Assembly: GCA_026419785.1 (NCBI GenBank)
Contig: JAODTK010003888.1
Location: 62,001-126,000, forward strand
From: Sclerodactyla briareus
Lineage: Eukaryota > Echinodermata > Holothuroidea > Dendrochirotida > Sclerodactylidae
Reading direction: 5' to 3'
Length of the DNA: 64,000 bases
Part shown: positions 25,234-35,735 of the stretch, piece by piece
Numbering within the stretch: position 1 is the stretch's first letter
Layout: each line of letters starts with the position of its first letter
Program-made: the position numbers and the translations under genes
The notes under the pieces: model-generated
What the model was told of the DNA's origin: nothing
The model's input: the letters and a program-made list of their open reading frames with translations, nothing else
The model's database searches: none

Positions 25234-27683
25234 AGCGCTTAAATATAGGCCGTCCCAATAAAGGACTGCGAGTGCATTGAAGACTCGTGGCAACTTTGAT
25301 CACTTTGGAACAAACCTCGAACATTATTCTTCTGCATCTCTTCCCCTCATTTTTGAAATGCAAATGAACACTGTACGTTTAACAAATGAACACATTCGAA
25401 TTACAGGTAAGGGATCCCGCCTTGTCTACCTGTAGTCGGGAGTATTCCTAGCTATTGAACTCGGTCATGAATACTCGGCCTACTTACCGACATCAACGAC
25501 ACGCAACGTTGTTATGATTTGGTATGTTGACACTTCGAACTTTATTCGTATACCAATGAGTGACTGCATTCGTATTAGACAACGAACGTTGATATACGAT
25601 TACTGTGAAATTACACGAACGTAGCAATGACAAACATCTTCGTTGTGAAGGAATAGTTTCGGATAAAATATAGACACCCCATCTGGGAGGCTGGATACTA
25701 AGTAATAACAAATCGCCGAATAATAGTCCGCAACATAATCATTTCGAAACCATGCTTATGTATAACGTAGAAAAAAATGCTACCCGAAAGAGGGGGCGTG
25801 ACTTGTCTAGGGCCCAGCGAGGTGTTATCGCTGCTATAATAGACCCAGGACCTAGCTCCTCCCCCGAACAAAGAGAGCAGACTAACAAAGAACGTAGAAA
25901 AGAAAGCACCAACCTGTATGGACCGTAAAAATAATAAAAAAAACAGGGCCTTGAGATGCGACGCTTTTCGTAAACCTTCTCGCAATCCCCCATCGTAAAG
26001 GGCAGAAATGGCTTTTTGAACACCTTTTTGTCGCTCGATAACCGGCCTGCCGGTGGCCCGGCCCGTGTGTGTAGGCGCTGGCCCGTCCCCATGTTTATTT
26101 TTAATACAATCCTACGCTGTCTCTGGCCCCTACTGGTCCTACTCCTAGAGGCCCTCTCGCCTCCCCCACTGAGTCGACTGGCGACTCTTTGCTGCTCGCT
26201 GCCCTAGTGAATAATCCAATATCGTTCGAATCGCTGCAGTTAAATGTTGGTGAAGGGATCTCTTGTCTTTGTTTGTGGGTCTCGTCCAAGTCGGACGAAC
26301 GGGCGACCATGTCAACGGGTCATGTGTTTTGAAGTCTGTAATCATATCACTATCTCACTTCCGGTGGGTGTACGCAATGAACCGTTCGATCTTTCAAAGC
26401 TGCTCCATTTTCCTTGGAGGGGGAGACCTCCGATATTGCCAGCATAACAGTTCTGCGGCGGCTGCTAGTCCATTTCATTGTTTCACGTGGGTGTAGCTTC
26501 CGGGCTGACCATCCCAGTTCACAGTAATCCATCTTGCCGCAATAAACACTGTCCGCAATACCCCGTGAAGATATTGCGTGAAACAACGAATCTCTCCCCG
26601 CGCTCACGTATTTACTAATCAGCTGGGGCGAAGCTGGAACACTCTGAACACAGAATCAGCTGTTTTCCGATTTTCCCCCTGCATGGGTGGTAAATCACAT
26701 CCTTTATTCTGATCTTCTTGTGGTTCCAAAAAAGGAAATAACCATCAAAATGGGTCACATAATCCTTCTTCTAGAAAATCAACAGGTTTTGTCGCAACCG
26801 TAGCAAACTACAGAGTGATGATGTTATATCATTCACTATTGCGACACACCGCTGCAAAATTGAATTTCGCGTCCGATCTCACCGACCAAAGACTGCCAAA
26901 GAGGGGGGCGTACTTCGAATAAACCATATCGGAGTGGGAAGGCACCAATGGAATCGGTATTACGTGCAAATATAATAATCTGTACATTTACGGGGTTTGT
27001 TTCGTAACAGCTGGTGCATTGCAACTCTCTCAGAATCCCTTTGTTAGCTCCTGCAGCAAGCCAGCGGGCCATGTCCTTTATCCTAAAATAAGGAACTCGG
27101 TAATACTGCAACTAAACTGAATCATATTCTCCGAAGCTGTTCTAAACGGAAAGGAATGAGTAATAGTTAGCGATAACGACTACATTTTGCTGTGCTATCA
27201 AGGACAGTCCGTTCGAGATGAAGTTGCAGTAACACTGTAGGTCTTAGGCCTATGCCAAAGACTTTGGAGAGGCATGCCAGCCCTTCCCTCCCCCCCCCCC
27301 TCTCCGAGGGGTGCCGTATCCTAGAGCATCACTTGTGCGGATCAGGTGGCCCCGCATCGTTCGCCTTCCTATAGAATTGGATACATTTAATGTGTGAGAG
27401 ATTATCCCCTAACATTTCTGAATGGGGCATGCTACCGTCCCCTGAGTTCGTGGAGTGGGGGATAAGAAGGGCAGGAAAAAAAGGTAGTAGGTGGCAAGGA
27501 GAAGCGCCATGTCGCAACGCACTCGGACAGGGAGTCCGGGGTCGTGACCCCCATTTATTTGAGCCGTCCTCCGCACAATATTATCAACCTGCCTGTATGC
27601 AAGGCAGAGTGTACTTTCCCTGCTGTACTATGTAAAACGTTCTTTCTGCTTTGCTTATCAGTTTATGTTCCGGTGATTATCAG
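25234..27683. other. Unannotated sequence
   Basis: No gene is recognised. Overlapping open frames on both strands reach about 117 codons (25739-26092, minus) without recognisable motifs. A C run lies at about 27289-27301. Confidence 0.45.
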
Positions 27684-27873
27684 AATGAGAGATGGCGGAG
27701 AACACAGTTTCACTTGTGCTTGGGCTTCAGGATATGAAAGCTCGACACCAAACAGTAGTCGGCCAGTGGATTATGTATACTTCCGAGCAGAGAACGATCC
27801 TATTCAATTCATGCCTCAGCAGGCTTCAAGACCTGAATACTGCACCTATGACAGCTGGCGAATCCCTCATCAG
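27684..27873 (+). CDS. Candidate first coding exon, unknown protein
   Basis: A pyrimidine-rich acceptor ending ..ggtgattatcag precedes 27684. An ATG at 27692 opens 60 codons plus two bases and ends at a CAG|GTACAT donor (27873/27874). The peptide begins MAENTVSLVLGLQDMKARHQ and ends TAGESLIR. It is predicted largely helical and amphipathic, with no signal peptide or membrane segment. I do not recognise the family. Spliced to the candidate exon at 31415 the frame continues as RELKCLAEKDAIVY before a stop, or, with one frame slip, into a Leu/Gln-rich helical stretch. The SINE beginning about 27879 lies just inside the putative intron. It could also be a chance open frame. Confidence 0.35.
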
Positions 27874-27878
27874 GTACA

Positions 27879-28118
27879 TGGCATAGGGCAAAGCCTCTTT
27901 GACGGTACCACCTCAAATTGGGGGTGGGGGTAATCACACGCCGACTGCAACTTGGCAATTGCCTACCCCTCGTTGTTCTCCTGCTCCGGTCCCTTGTGCT
28001 GAGCGCCACGTGGCAACAGGTACCATTTTCAAAGTCTTTGGATATATACCCCGACCAGGAAATCGAACCTCGTCGTCGCCGGTGGGAGGGCGACGTTTTG
28101 CCAATCGTGCCAATCACT
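27879..28118 (-). mobile_element. tRNA-derived SINE, copy 1
   Basis: On the minus strand a tRNA-like head (A-box near 28117-28101, B-box ggttcgatttcc near 28069-28059) is followed by a body ccaaagactttg, gccacgtggcgctcagcac, gattaccccca and aaagaggctttgcc. This matches the copy at 29690-29910 along its length with indels. Confidence 0.8.
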
Positions 28119-28846
28119 CTGTCGATATATCAATGTCTTCACATGATTGTTCCGACCGCCCGGGTCATGACAAGATGAGACGGCCATAACGATGACCCCA
28201 AGGGGAAGGGTCAGTTCACCCCTCTAAAAAACAACGAACATGGTCGGGGCGAAGCAATTCCATTCATGCCCCACCTAGCTACAAAAGCATTTGCGTCAGC
28301 AATTATACACCCAATAGGCCTGTAGGCATGGTTGCCAATGTACATCAAACAGCCCGGGAAGTCATGTCTGAAACGCTCTGGAAGCAAGAGTCAACATTCT
28401 ATTCTTCACAATTGCGCCCAACATAGTGACCATCAGGGAAGAATGCGTCTATACGTAAACTTAATTAACTTAATTCAAATACCATTTTCCTAGAGGGGAA
28501 AGGGGTCTAAATAAATAGTGACCATACTTCGTTATCTTTGCATAGCGCCAAACCTTAATTTCAAAGTTAGTTCTATCTCAGCTTCTAATTTTTCTTGAGG
28601 GCTATAACTGGGACTAGGATTCAAAAAGATATCCCTCTGGAATAGGCGATTGTGCTTCCTCAACTCCTTATACCTTGTTAGCCTATCCCGCACTCACTAA
28701 TAATTTTATTTGATTCATCATTGATTTTCCTAAAACATGGTCAGTCAGATCTGGTAGTGCGCGTTGTATTAATAGAGCGGGCCCGGGGAACACAAGGAGA
28801 TACCGTGTGAATATCTGTAAGCTGATGGTGACTTAAATATGACAGT
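28119..28846. other. Unannotated sequence
   Basis: AT-rich, with no open frame of note and no repeat recognised. Confidence 0.5.
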
Positions 28847-29254
28847 CAGGGCGCGTAGCCAGCCTTCTGAGTCGGAGGGAAAGAATATTTCGGGTTTTCC
28901 TTCCTCTGCTGACGAAAGTGACGAGCGCGGGGGATAGGAGTGGAGGGTGGGGAGGGCGGAGGAGAGGGGGGACCACTGACTTTTATTGGAGCAATCGCAA
29001 GCGTACTTCCTCGTGCATCACCGAACCCCAATCCCCCTCGATGCCGTTTTGGCCCACTTATTCTCGTAATTAATTCAGTTTATTCCAACTTTTACTGAAT
29101 TAAATCTTTTGGCTCCCTATAAATTTCTTCCGTTTTCTCCCCCTTCCCCCCTCTTTAATTTCTCGTTTTTTAGCTCCTATATCCCCGGTTATTTGCCCTA
29201 TCGATCTTTTGTCAGGAAGAACCCCCCCCCCCCGCCCGACTGGCTACGCCACTG
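28847..29254. mobile_element. hAT-like MITE, 408 bp
   Basis: The left end CAGGGCGCGTAGCCAG (28847) and right end CTGGCTACGCCACTG (29254) form terminal inverted repeats of the canonical CAGTGGCGTAGCCAG type. Flanks atgacagt and attacaga agree at 6 of 8 positions, compatible with an old 8-bp target duplication. There is no coding capacity. G and C runs lie inside the element. Confidence 0.75.
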
Positions 29255-29689
29255 ATTACAGAACACATATCCAATGAGTTCATTTCGAAACGGATTCTCT
29301 TCACATTACCTATACAATGCAAAATACTACACCAAAGTGTCGGAGATCGGAATTGGCATTGTAGTCAGACTACCCATTAATGGATTTTCTTAAACCGTAC
29401 AAACAAACATTATATTCGCGGAAGTGGTTCTAGTACACTTAACACATGCTTCAACTGTCGTATTTATATAGCAACTCAATATCATTGATTTAAACTGCAC
29501 AGAAAGTCTCATTTATCAATTGAGGGCATGGTGATTGCGCCATATGCACGGCCACCCCTCGAAAACAAAAAAGCTCGTGGTTTTTTTTTATGATAACTTG
29601 CCGAGCAGAGGAATCGATCCTAGTCGACCTTTGATACTGCTCCTAATTGTTCAGCTGCGACTCCCTTCACCAGTTACACGGAATAAGGC
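29255..29689. other. Unannotated sequence
   Basis: AT-rich spacer between a MITE and a SINE. No feature seen. Confidence 0.5.
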
Positions 29690-29910
29690 ATGCCTCTTTT
29701 GCGGTAGCCTAACTGTGGGGTGGGGGTAATCACACTGCAACTCGCCTCCCCTCTCGTTTGTTCCCTGCTCAATCCCTTGTGCTGAGCGCCCAAGTGAGGG
29801 AGCGAGAAGGGCAACAGGTTCGCATTTTTAGAGTCTTTGGTGTGAACCCCCCGAGATTCGAACCCCGTCTCCCGGTGGAAGGCCGACGCCCAACCAACTG
29901 TGCCAACCAA
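29690..29910 (-). mobile_element. tRNA-derived SINE, copy 2
   Basis: On the minus strand the head reads ttggcacagttggttgggcg (A-box) then ggggttcgaatctcggg (B-box, 29864-29854), a good Pol III internal promoter. The body ccaaagactctaaaa, ttgggcgctcagcac, caagggattgagca, gattacccccacccca and aaagaggcatgcc matches the copy at 27879-28118. This is the better-preserved copy. Confidence 0.85.
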
Positions 29911-30480
29911 TCGTCGTGTGGAATTACTGAAGCCCATCCACGTTGGTTCTTCTCACTCATCGTCGCCCCATGGTGAGAAATTGGCAAGATAACTATAATT
30001 AATTACGTATTTTCACACGTGCGAAAAGGTATGTCCTTATGAAGTTAAGTTTTCTAGAGTGGGAGGGCGCTATTGTACTGGGTGTAGTACTAAGTTGCAG
30101 CTTTCCCATATAAGAATCTGAAATTTTAACCACGGAAGTCCTTTGTTCACTGTAGCCGTGGTGTCGCATATGCGCTGGCTGAAAACAAAGGCCTCCACCA
30201 TGCATGAAGATTGTGCAATATCCTACACTTCCAAAACAAGGCAATACGGAGCTGTCGTGACGTGAGAAAGTGGATTTTATGAGAGAATCAACGTGGAAGT
30301 TTGCTTCAATATGAGCATGACGCTAATCTTTTGGGCAGAGGTGAGGACAAACTAGACCCCAGAACTTGTAACAAATTCAAGTCACATTGACTTAAAAAAT
30401 ATGGGACAGTCGCCAACATTTGTCAACCTGAAGTCAAAGTGCGACTTATCGCCCATTCTGTTCCAGGTATAGCACCCTGG
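29911..30480. other. Unannotated sequence
   Basis: No gene or repeat recognised. Confidence 0.5.
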
Positions 30481-30754
30481 CAGGGCTCGTAGCCAGAATT
30501 TCTATTCCAGGAAGGGATGTTCCAAGCGTGGGGTAGTATCAACTGATATGCAAAGGGCACGCACTATTTTCTCATTTAGTTTATTGTGTTTAGGGAGAAT
30601 GAGAGTGGAGAGAGAGAGAGTAGGGAGGGGGTCATGACCCTCAACTTTTATAAGTGCCTCCACATGTACCCTTTTATGCACACATGAAAACGCTCAACGT
30701 GCTTTGGACCAGGATGGACCATCCCCAAACTTTCAATCGGTGGTTACGCCCTTG
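30481..30754. mobile_element. Probable hAT-like MITE
   Basis: It opens CAGGGCTCGTAGCCAG (30481) and may close ggtggttacgcccttg (30754), whose reverse complement begins CAAGGGCGTAACC. A GA-rich and G-rich segment with the inverted-looking gtcatgaccc lies inside. No target duplication is visible, so the right end is tentative. Confidence 0.4.
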
Positions 30755-30844
30755 CGCTGAATGCCTAAAAACGCCCCCGGCATACTGCAGTGTTGGCATG
30801 GCGTGTTGCAGGATGCAAACCACTATATTGGCCCATAGTGTGGC

Positions 30845-31149
30845 TCCCGCTGTTTCGCGTTTTGAAAACATTTCCAACAATTTTGAAAGTGTTCTAAAAG
30901 GGTTTTGGTGGCAAAGATTTGCGCCAAAACGGAATTAAGTTATGTTAGTGTTGTCGAAGTATATTATATATCGTTTTGGTCTCGATTTGCTGTAACTCCT
31001 AAATTGGAAGTAAAATTGAAATGTTTCGAGAATATTTCCAAAAACATTTTTGGGATGGTATGGAACGTTTCCGTAACATCGTGTTACTCAAAAAACGTTT
31101 TCAAAAAACATATAAGAAACATGTTTCGAAAACGTTCCGTGTTTGCTGG
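30845..31149. mobile_element. AAACGTTTT-rich MITE, copy A
   Basis: The right end cgaaaacgttccgtgtttgctgg mirrors the left end ccagcaaacac-aaacgtttt of the copy at 46245-46688. Both copies are rich in gttttgaaaac / aaaacgttttc palindromes and carry gttactcaa near the ends. There is no coding capacity. The left end (cccgctgtttcgcg) is degenerate. Confidence 0.65.
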
Positions 31150-31414
31150 ATAGTTGAATTAAACTCGGGGACCGAGGCCTGGGAAGTGCATATCTGATCG
31201 CCTCCTGATCGCAGCGGTGGATGCAGCTAGGTGCCCAGTTCCAGGCATGTACTCCCATGAGTGAGTGAGTCAGTGACTCACTTAATTGCTTTCTATTAAT
31301 TCATGCACTCGGAAAACGAGTATTACCGTTCTCTTCCCTTCCTTCCGCTGGCTCCCCTTCCCTCCACCCGCTCTCTCCCGAAGGTCTCTACACTTACATT
31401 ATTTAGTCTTTCAG

Positions 31415-31495
31415 AGAACTGAAATGCCTTGCAGAGAAAGATGCGATCGTCTACTGCAGCTGGCGCAGCTGCGTAAGACTGTAAAAGGCCGGAGG
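31415..31495 (+). CDS. Candidate internal exon, unknown protein
   Basis: The acceptor atttagtctttcag|AG precedes 31415 and a near-consensus donor AGG|GTATGT follows 31495. The 81-bp exon is a whole number of codons and is open in frame 0 (RTEMPCRERCDRLLQLAQLR then KTVKGRR). In another frame it continues the candidate exon at 27684-27873 as RELKCLAEKDAIVY. It is basic and helix-prone. The splice-site quality is the main evidence. I recognise no family, and a chance exon-like sequence cannot be excluded. Confidence 0.3.
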
Positions 31496-32700
31496 GTATG
31501 TATATATTTAGTTGTGGTGGACCTCCCCGTAATAAGTTAGAGGTCCTTCATTTATCCATAGTGCCGAAAATAGTAGCTCACTAGATCTGTAACAGAAGTA
31601 GAGTGAAATAGTGCATGAGCCTATCCCCGACCAAGCCCATCGGCCCTTCTCGGGGGTGGAGGGGGGGGGGGGGTCAGAGTTGATCGTCCTCATCCGACAG
31701 ACAAGAGTAGGTTCACTCAGTTTCATACACGAGAAAGGACCTGAAGGAGCGGGGGGGGGGGTGGGAGTGGGATGTCTGGACGACACCGGGGTTTGAAACC
31801 GTTCTGCCACCTCACCGCTCATCTTTGTAAACTCCAAACCAGAAATTCATCTTCCTAAATCTGAACGAACCCTACTTTCAACGTCATTTGGTCTCGGTAT
31901 TTTCTGGTGTCTGTTGGGATAGTCCAAAGAGACCTAAGTCAATTCAACGTAAACTGGTTCCACTGTTCTGTGATTTCTCTGCGTTTCTATTAGGACATAA
32001 GTACGTACACCACAATTAAATTCCGACAAAAATGCAGATGGGCTTCCGTCAAGACATGAGCTTCTACATTGGATTAGCGCAAGGAATTATTACCGGCCAA
32101 GGGGGCCAAGGGGGCCAAGGGGGCCAAGGGCCATCAACACGCAGACCCTGGTCTTTTCCTGATCGACAGCTCATCTGCATGGCTCAGTCAATTTTCTATT
32201 CTTTAATTTTAAAGTTGAAGCCTTTCGTTGGAGGAATGGGCTGAAGTGGAGCAAATGCCGATAACGTGACCTGTAGTTTACCTATGAAATGAATACAGCA
32301 CCAAGGAAACACTCTTGAAACACACCTACAGAATGGATTAGCCCAGCATTGCGAACGTGATGGTCTGAGATTTCTGCTCACGGCCGACTCGGGGAACAAC
32401 CGCGTAGCCGTTGAAGCATACTCCTTTGTTTCATACACTCAGTCATTGACGCTCAAGAAATATTAAATTATGGATCCATTATTCTACAATTGTTTTGCAA
32501 TCCCATATGGAAAGCTACATGTTTTAAACACGAATTTTATTGACGCGCATTCCATAAAGCGATTGCAGACTACATAAATGTTGCATTTTGTTCAAAGGGA
32601 TTACAGTGCGAGCGTCATCGCTCACAAAAACGGTTCGGACTTGCCGGTGCTGTAGTGTCAGCTCGTGGTGCAGTACGTATGGCTAAGGAATCGTGTTACC
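31496..32700. other. Unannotated sequence
   Basis: G runs lie at about 31659-31673 and 31751-31760. A short ggggccaag repeat at about 32097-32129 encodes a GQG(GQG)n stretch in one frame. A frame near 32290-32460 contains LLTADSGNNRVAV, only loosely NHL-like. No gene is supported. Confidence 0.4.
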
Positions 32701-32739
32701 CGATATTCCATAAGCGGAAGCTTTCAAGAGAACACCGGC

Positions 32740-33585
32740 TGACATACTCTCTCTTCATCACAGGGCTTCATCATTGGTCCTCAGAGTTTCACCCTTTACA
32801 TTGCCCCCATTTGGGGGAATCATTCGTGAGTTCGAACTAACTTTTCACATATATGCTAATGACATCCAGCTAAATGAAGAGTTTGATCCCCGCCAAGAAG
32901 GTGAAGTCCGGTCGACGCTTGCTTAGGTAAGCCACGTGCCTCAATAAGCTTAACGGGGGGATGGTGACAAATATGCTCCAATGTCTCGCCAACCAAAACG
33001 AATATCTGATTGTGATCTAGCAATGTCTGTATTAATCCATCTTCCTCTGTCAAAAACCTAGTGTTACTTTGGGTTCTTGCTTTGGGACACTTCAAATCCG
33101 AATCAACGCATCATGTCAATGGTAACGTCTATTTGAAAAAATCTGTTTGCTTGCGTAAATCCGGAGGCCTTGCCATCATGCCGTCAGAAGATTGATCCCA
33201 TCACGCCATTTTGACTAACGACGGACGCACGGACCAACTCCCTCCTATTTCGGTGCGCGTAAAGCTGACTTAACACATATTCAATCGCCTCCAAAATAGA
33301 ACGATTCCTGATATTCCGTTGCAGATGCTACAACCCTCCAACGGCCTCCTACAAGAAGCTACGCTGGCTGCCAGTCGAAAACAGAAGTTAAAAATATACA
33401 TTCGTTTCTCAATATCGCCAAACGTTCGCATGTTCAGGCGCCTCAATATTTCATCACTTCACACCGTTGCAGGGAAGTAATGGCTCTCTTGACTCAACTT
33501 CGTTCCTCCTCTGATACGTTTCGGCTTCACATTCCGTCCGGAGGAAGGCGGGCGATTCCTCCTCATGGTTTGGCGCTTTAACCGC
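32740..33585 (+). pseudogene. Decayed LINE (CR1/L2/Jockey-type) reverse transcriptase
   Basis: Translated pieces in shifting frames follow the order of the C-terminal half of a non-LTR reverse transcriptase. First comes a stretch matching GVPQGSVLGPLLF with LRVSPFTLPPFGGIIREFEL. Next is the catalytic box FHIYANDIQL (32843-32872), where the usual YADD reads YAND (32852-32863), so the first catalytic Asp is lost. Then a KNLxVTL-like block follows, then LRWLPVENR (about 33358) corresponding to LHWLPV..R, then APQYF (33438) and LRSSSDTFRL (33499) corresponding to the conserved APxYI..L and LRSS motifs. Stops and frameshifts are frequent. This is an inactive, 5'-truncated copy. Confidence 0.75.
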
Positions 33586-33586
33586 G

Positions 33587-34447
33587 TTTCATGCACGCGG
33601 GCGGGCGGGCGGGCGGGGCGTAAATCCCGCTCATCGTATTTTCAATGTAGCCCGTTTCCATGCACCGGGACGTTTTTCTCGAATCGGTCAAGTAGCGATT
33701 TTTTTTTTTCCGCGCCCGCCCGCGTGTCCGCGTGGTATTTCGCATCAATTCCCCGGGTATTCCCTGCAATCTTACGGCGTGAAGCCGGATAAATGGAGAG
33801 TAGAGGTCAATTTTAGTTCAAAATAATGTTCCAAACAACATTGCATGAACTGTTTCACACTAGGGATGAATTTTATACAGATTGTTTCTATATTCAACTG
33901 CTAGACACCTTTTTGAACACCTATTTTACAGGTTCAAACCGATGATTGTCAAGTATTTTGCTATTAAAATCTCCACAACCTGTCAATTGTGAAGTTTTAA
34001 TGGTGGGCCGTAATCGTTGACATTCAAACAATGGTTTTTACAAGAAAATGAACACCGGTGTTGCGGTTTAAACACTATTATGCGTCCGGTGTTTGACAAC
34101 ACGTCAACGACAACAACGACAATGACAACAATGCCAAAGCGACACAACGACAACGACGACAACAACGACGGACGACAACAACGCACAACAACAACAACAA
34201 CAAACGCAACGACAAGGACAACGACAACACCAAAACAACACAATAATAACACAATAATAAATTAAAATAACAATAATACCTAATAACATAATAATAACAA
34301 TATTAATTAATAATAGTATGCTACATCGGTTCTTATATGCGCATATTACACACTAAAAGGAGAAGAGGTGCGTGACGCGAGGAAACGCCCGCCGCCCGCC
34401 CGCGTGCATGGAAAGGAATCTTCCAAAACGCCCGCCCGCCCGTCCGG
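33587..34447. repeat. Inverted GCGGGCGGG motifs around a microsatellite
   Basis: Motif catgcacgcgggcgggcggg (33589-33620) recurs inverted as cgcccgcccgcgtg (33711-33725) and cccgcccgcgtgcatgg (34394-34411), with a further cgcccgcccgcccg at 34429-34442. The phrase tttccatgcaccgg (33655) echoes the catgca element. The arrangement suggests nested ends of a GC-terminal DNA element, but the boundaries cannot be fixed. Confidence 0.5.
34083..34320. repeat. (ACA/ACG)-type microsatellite
   Basis: Imperfect acaacgacaacg repeats grade into aacaataataac. The Thr/Asn-only and Val-only open frames across it are repeat artefacts. Confidence 0.95.
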
Positions 34448-35141
34448 CCATGATCATGAGCCATGATTACCCTCAGGCATAGGCGGATGGGTTTTCTGCT
34501 CAGCTTGAATTCAAACATAAATTCTTAGAGGAAACATTGCTGGCGCTCGTTGCACACAACGTTGTTTCTGACGTTTTTGGCCCAGTTTTCGTGGCATTAA
34601 TGGGAAATTTTGGCCACTACTTCAACCACATCAGCGTGCCAGGCATAATGGAAGATATCGTATTCTATATTCAGATTTAGTTTTTAAAACATCCTCGGAA
34701 AAAAAAATAATACTAGATCGCTGCAACTCGTAGCCTGAAAAGCTATTTTTTATGCCGTCGAATAATTCCTACGGAGACATCAGCCCATTTTTTTGTGCCT
34801 GAGAGTAAACACATCATGCAATGAAACGCCCGCGCCATCTGCCCAAAAAGTGTGCGCGAGGTAATTATGCGTCCATACGTACTCGTCATGCATACTAACT
34901 CCGTGAGATTCAGGCATAGTATTCCTTTCCGCTTACTCAGATATTTCAGTACCGGTACGCCTTTAGGGTAAAAAGTCATTCACAGGATGAGCCAGAATGC
35001 AGAGCGAATACTGAAAAATCTGCCACTAAACTGATGTTTTCATTTTTGATCACCTAGAACAGGATTGCGTTTCGCGCCACGCTTGGCTGGATTGATTTAA
35101 AAAATATATGATCACATACTTTCAACTACTTGTATTTCCAG
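34448..35141. other. Unannotated sequence
   Basis: AT-rich, no repeat or coding motif recognised. It could be intronic to the candidate lectin exon that follows. Confidence 0.45.
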
Positions 35142-35243
35142 CACAGGTTTTCCTGCGCTTCAAATCCCCAATATATTTGTGAATACCAAGAGGAGGAGGG
35201 GGCCTTCGACAGTCACCTGTACCACAGGCACGAGATTGGGCAA
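35142..35243 (+). CDS. Candidate C-type lectin-like exon (domain C-terminus)
   Basis: A good acceptor (acttgtatttccag) precedes 35142 and a donor-like CAA|GTACAT follows 35243, framing 34 whole codons. The peptide starts HRFSCASNPQYICEYQEEEG. The pattern C-x(5)-Y-I-C-E-Y matches the last strand of C-type lectin domains, which typically end in C....YICEK/Y with the final two conserved cysteines. The upstream part of such a domain (WIGL, WxWxDG, EPN/QPD) was not found on the plus strand nearby, so this is either an isolated exon of a longer gene, a relic, or a short chance match. The frame stays open to 35402 if the donor is not used. Confidence 0.35.
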
Positions 35244-35655
35244 GTACATATGTGTCAATTAAAAATCAACCCGTCTCAAAGCCCTCTCCGTCCATGGACC
35301 CAGGAAATAGCCTTTCCAGGTAAACTGAGAGGCAAACTATTTTTCAAAAGGTTCACGTACGCTACGCGCCCTACTAATGTTGGGGCTACTCTCAGATACT
35401 AATCTAACAGTTATTCGCCCCATCAGTTCGTGCCCCCATTTACATCTTGTAGGCCTCTCCAGACACTCCTATCTTGTCGGTTCGGTTCTCGTTGGTATCC
35501 AGTTGGATTTTGGGGAATCGTTTCACCCCCTACTCTTTCGACCCTACCTAGTCCCGTCGCCCCCCCCCCCCCAATAACCGGCCTGCATTCTTTGCTGTTG
35601 TAGGTAACAAGGGTAGAAATGTTCCTCCAAATAATCTGCGACGGACATAGCCAGA
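35244..35655. other. Unannotated sequence
   Basis: A C run lies at about 35561-35572. Nothing else is seen. Confidence 0.5.
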
Positions 35656-35735
35656 GGTTGTCATAGTGGTATACGCTCTGGACTCTCTAACTGTCTAAAG
35701 AGGATTGGGTTCGAGCACATCCGTCGGTGTGTCTT
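35656..35735 (+). mobile_element. tRNA-like SINE head, second family
   Basis: The sequence gttgtcatagtggtatacgc (A-box TRGYNNARNGG-like) with gattgggttcgagcac (B-box, 35705-35719) is spaced as in a tRNA. The sequence differs from the SINEs at 27.9 and 29.7 kb. A body continues to about 35830 without a clear tail. It reads as a tRNA-derived SINE rather than a working tRNA, since the acceptor stem does not close. Confidence 0.55.

Noticed and set aside
32097-32129. Collagen-like GQG repeats
   Set aside because: A nine-base DNA repeat of three to four units in one frame only, with no surrounding Gly-X-Y sequence.
32290-32460. Plus-strand frame with LLTADSGNNRVAV, reminiscent of an NHL repeat
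   Set aside because: Only one short block matches, there are no repeated units and no splice borders. Chance resemblance is likely.
34017-34289. Thr/Asn-rich and Val/Cys-rich proteins
   Set aside because: Translations of a trinucleotide-type microsatellite.
35656-35735. Functional tRNA gene
   Set aside because: A and B boxes are present but the acceptor stem does not pair and the anticodon arm is irregular. Treated as a SINE head.
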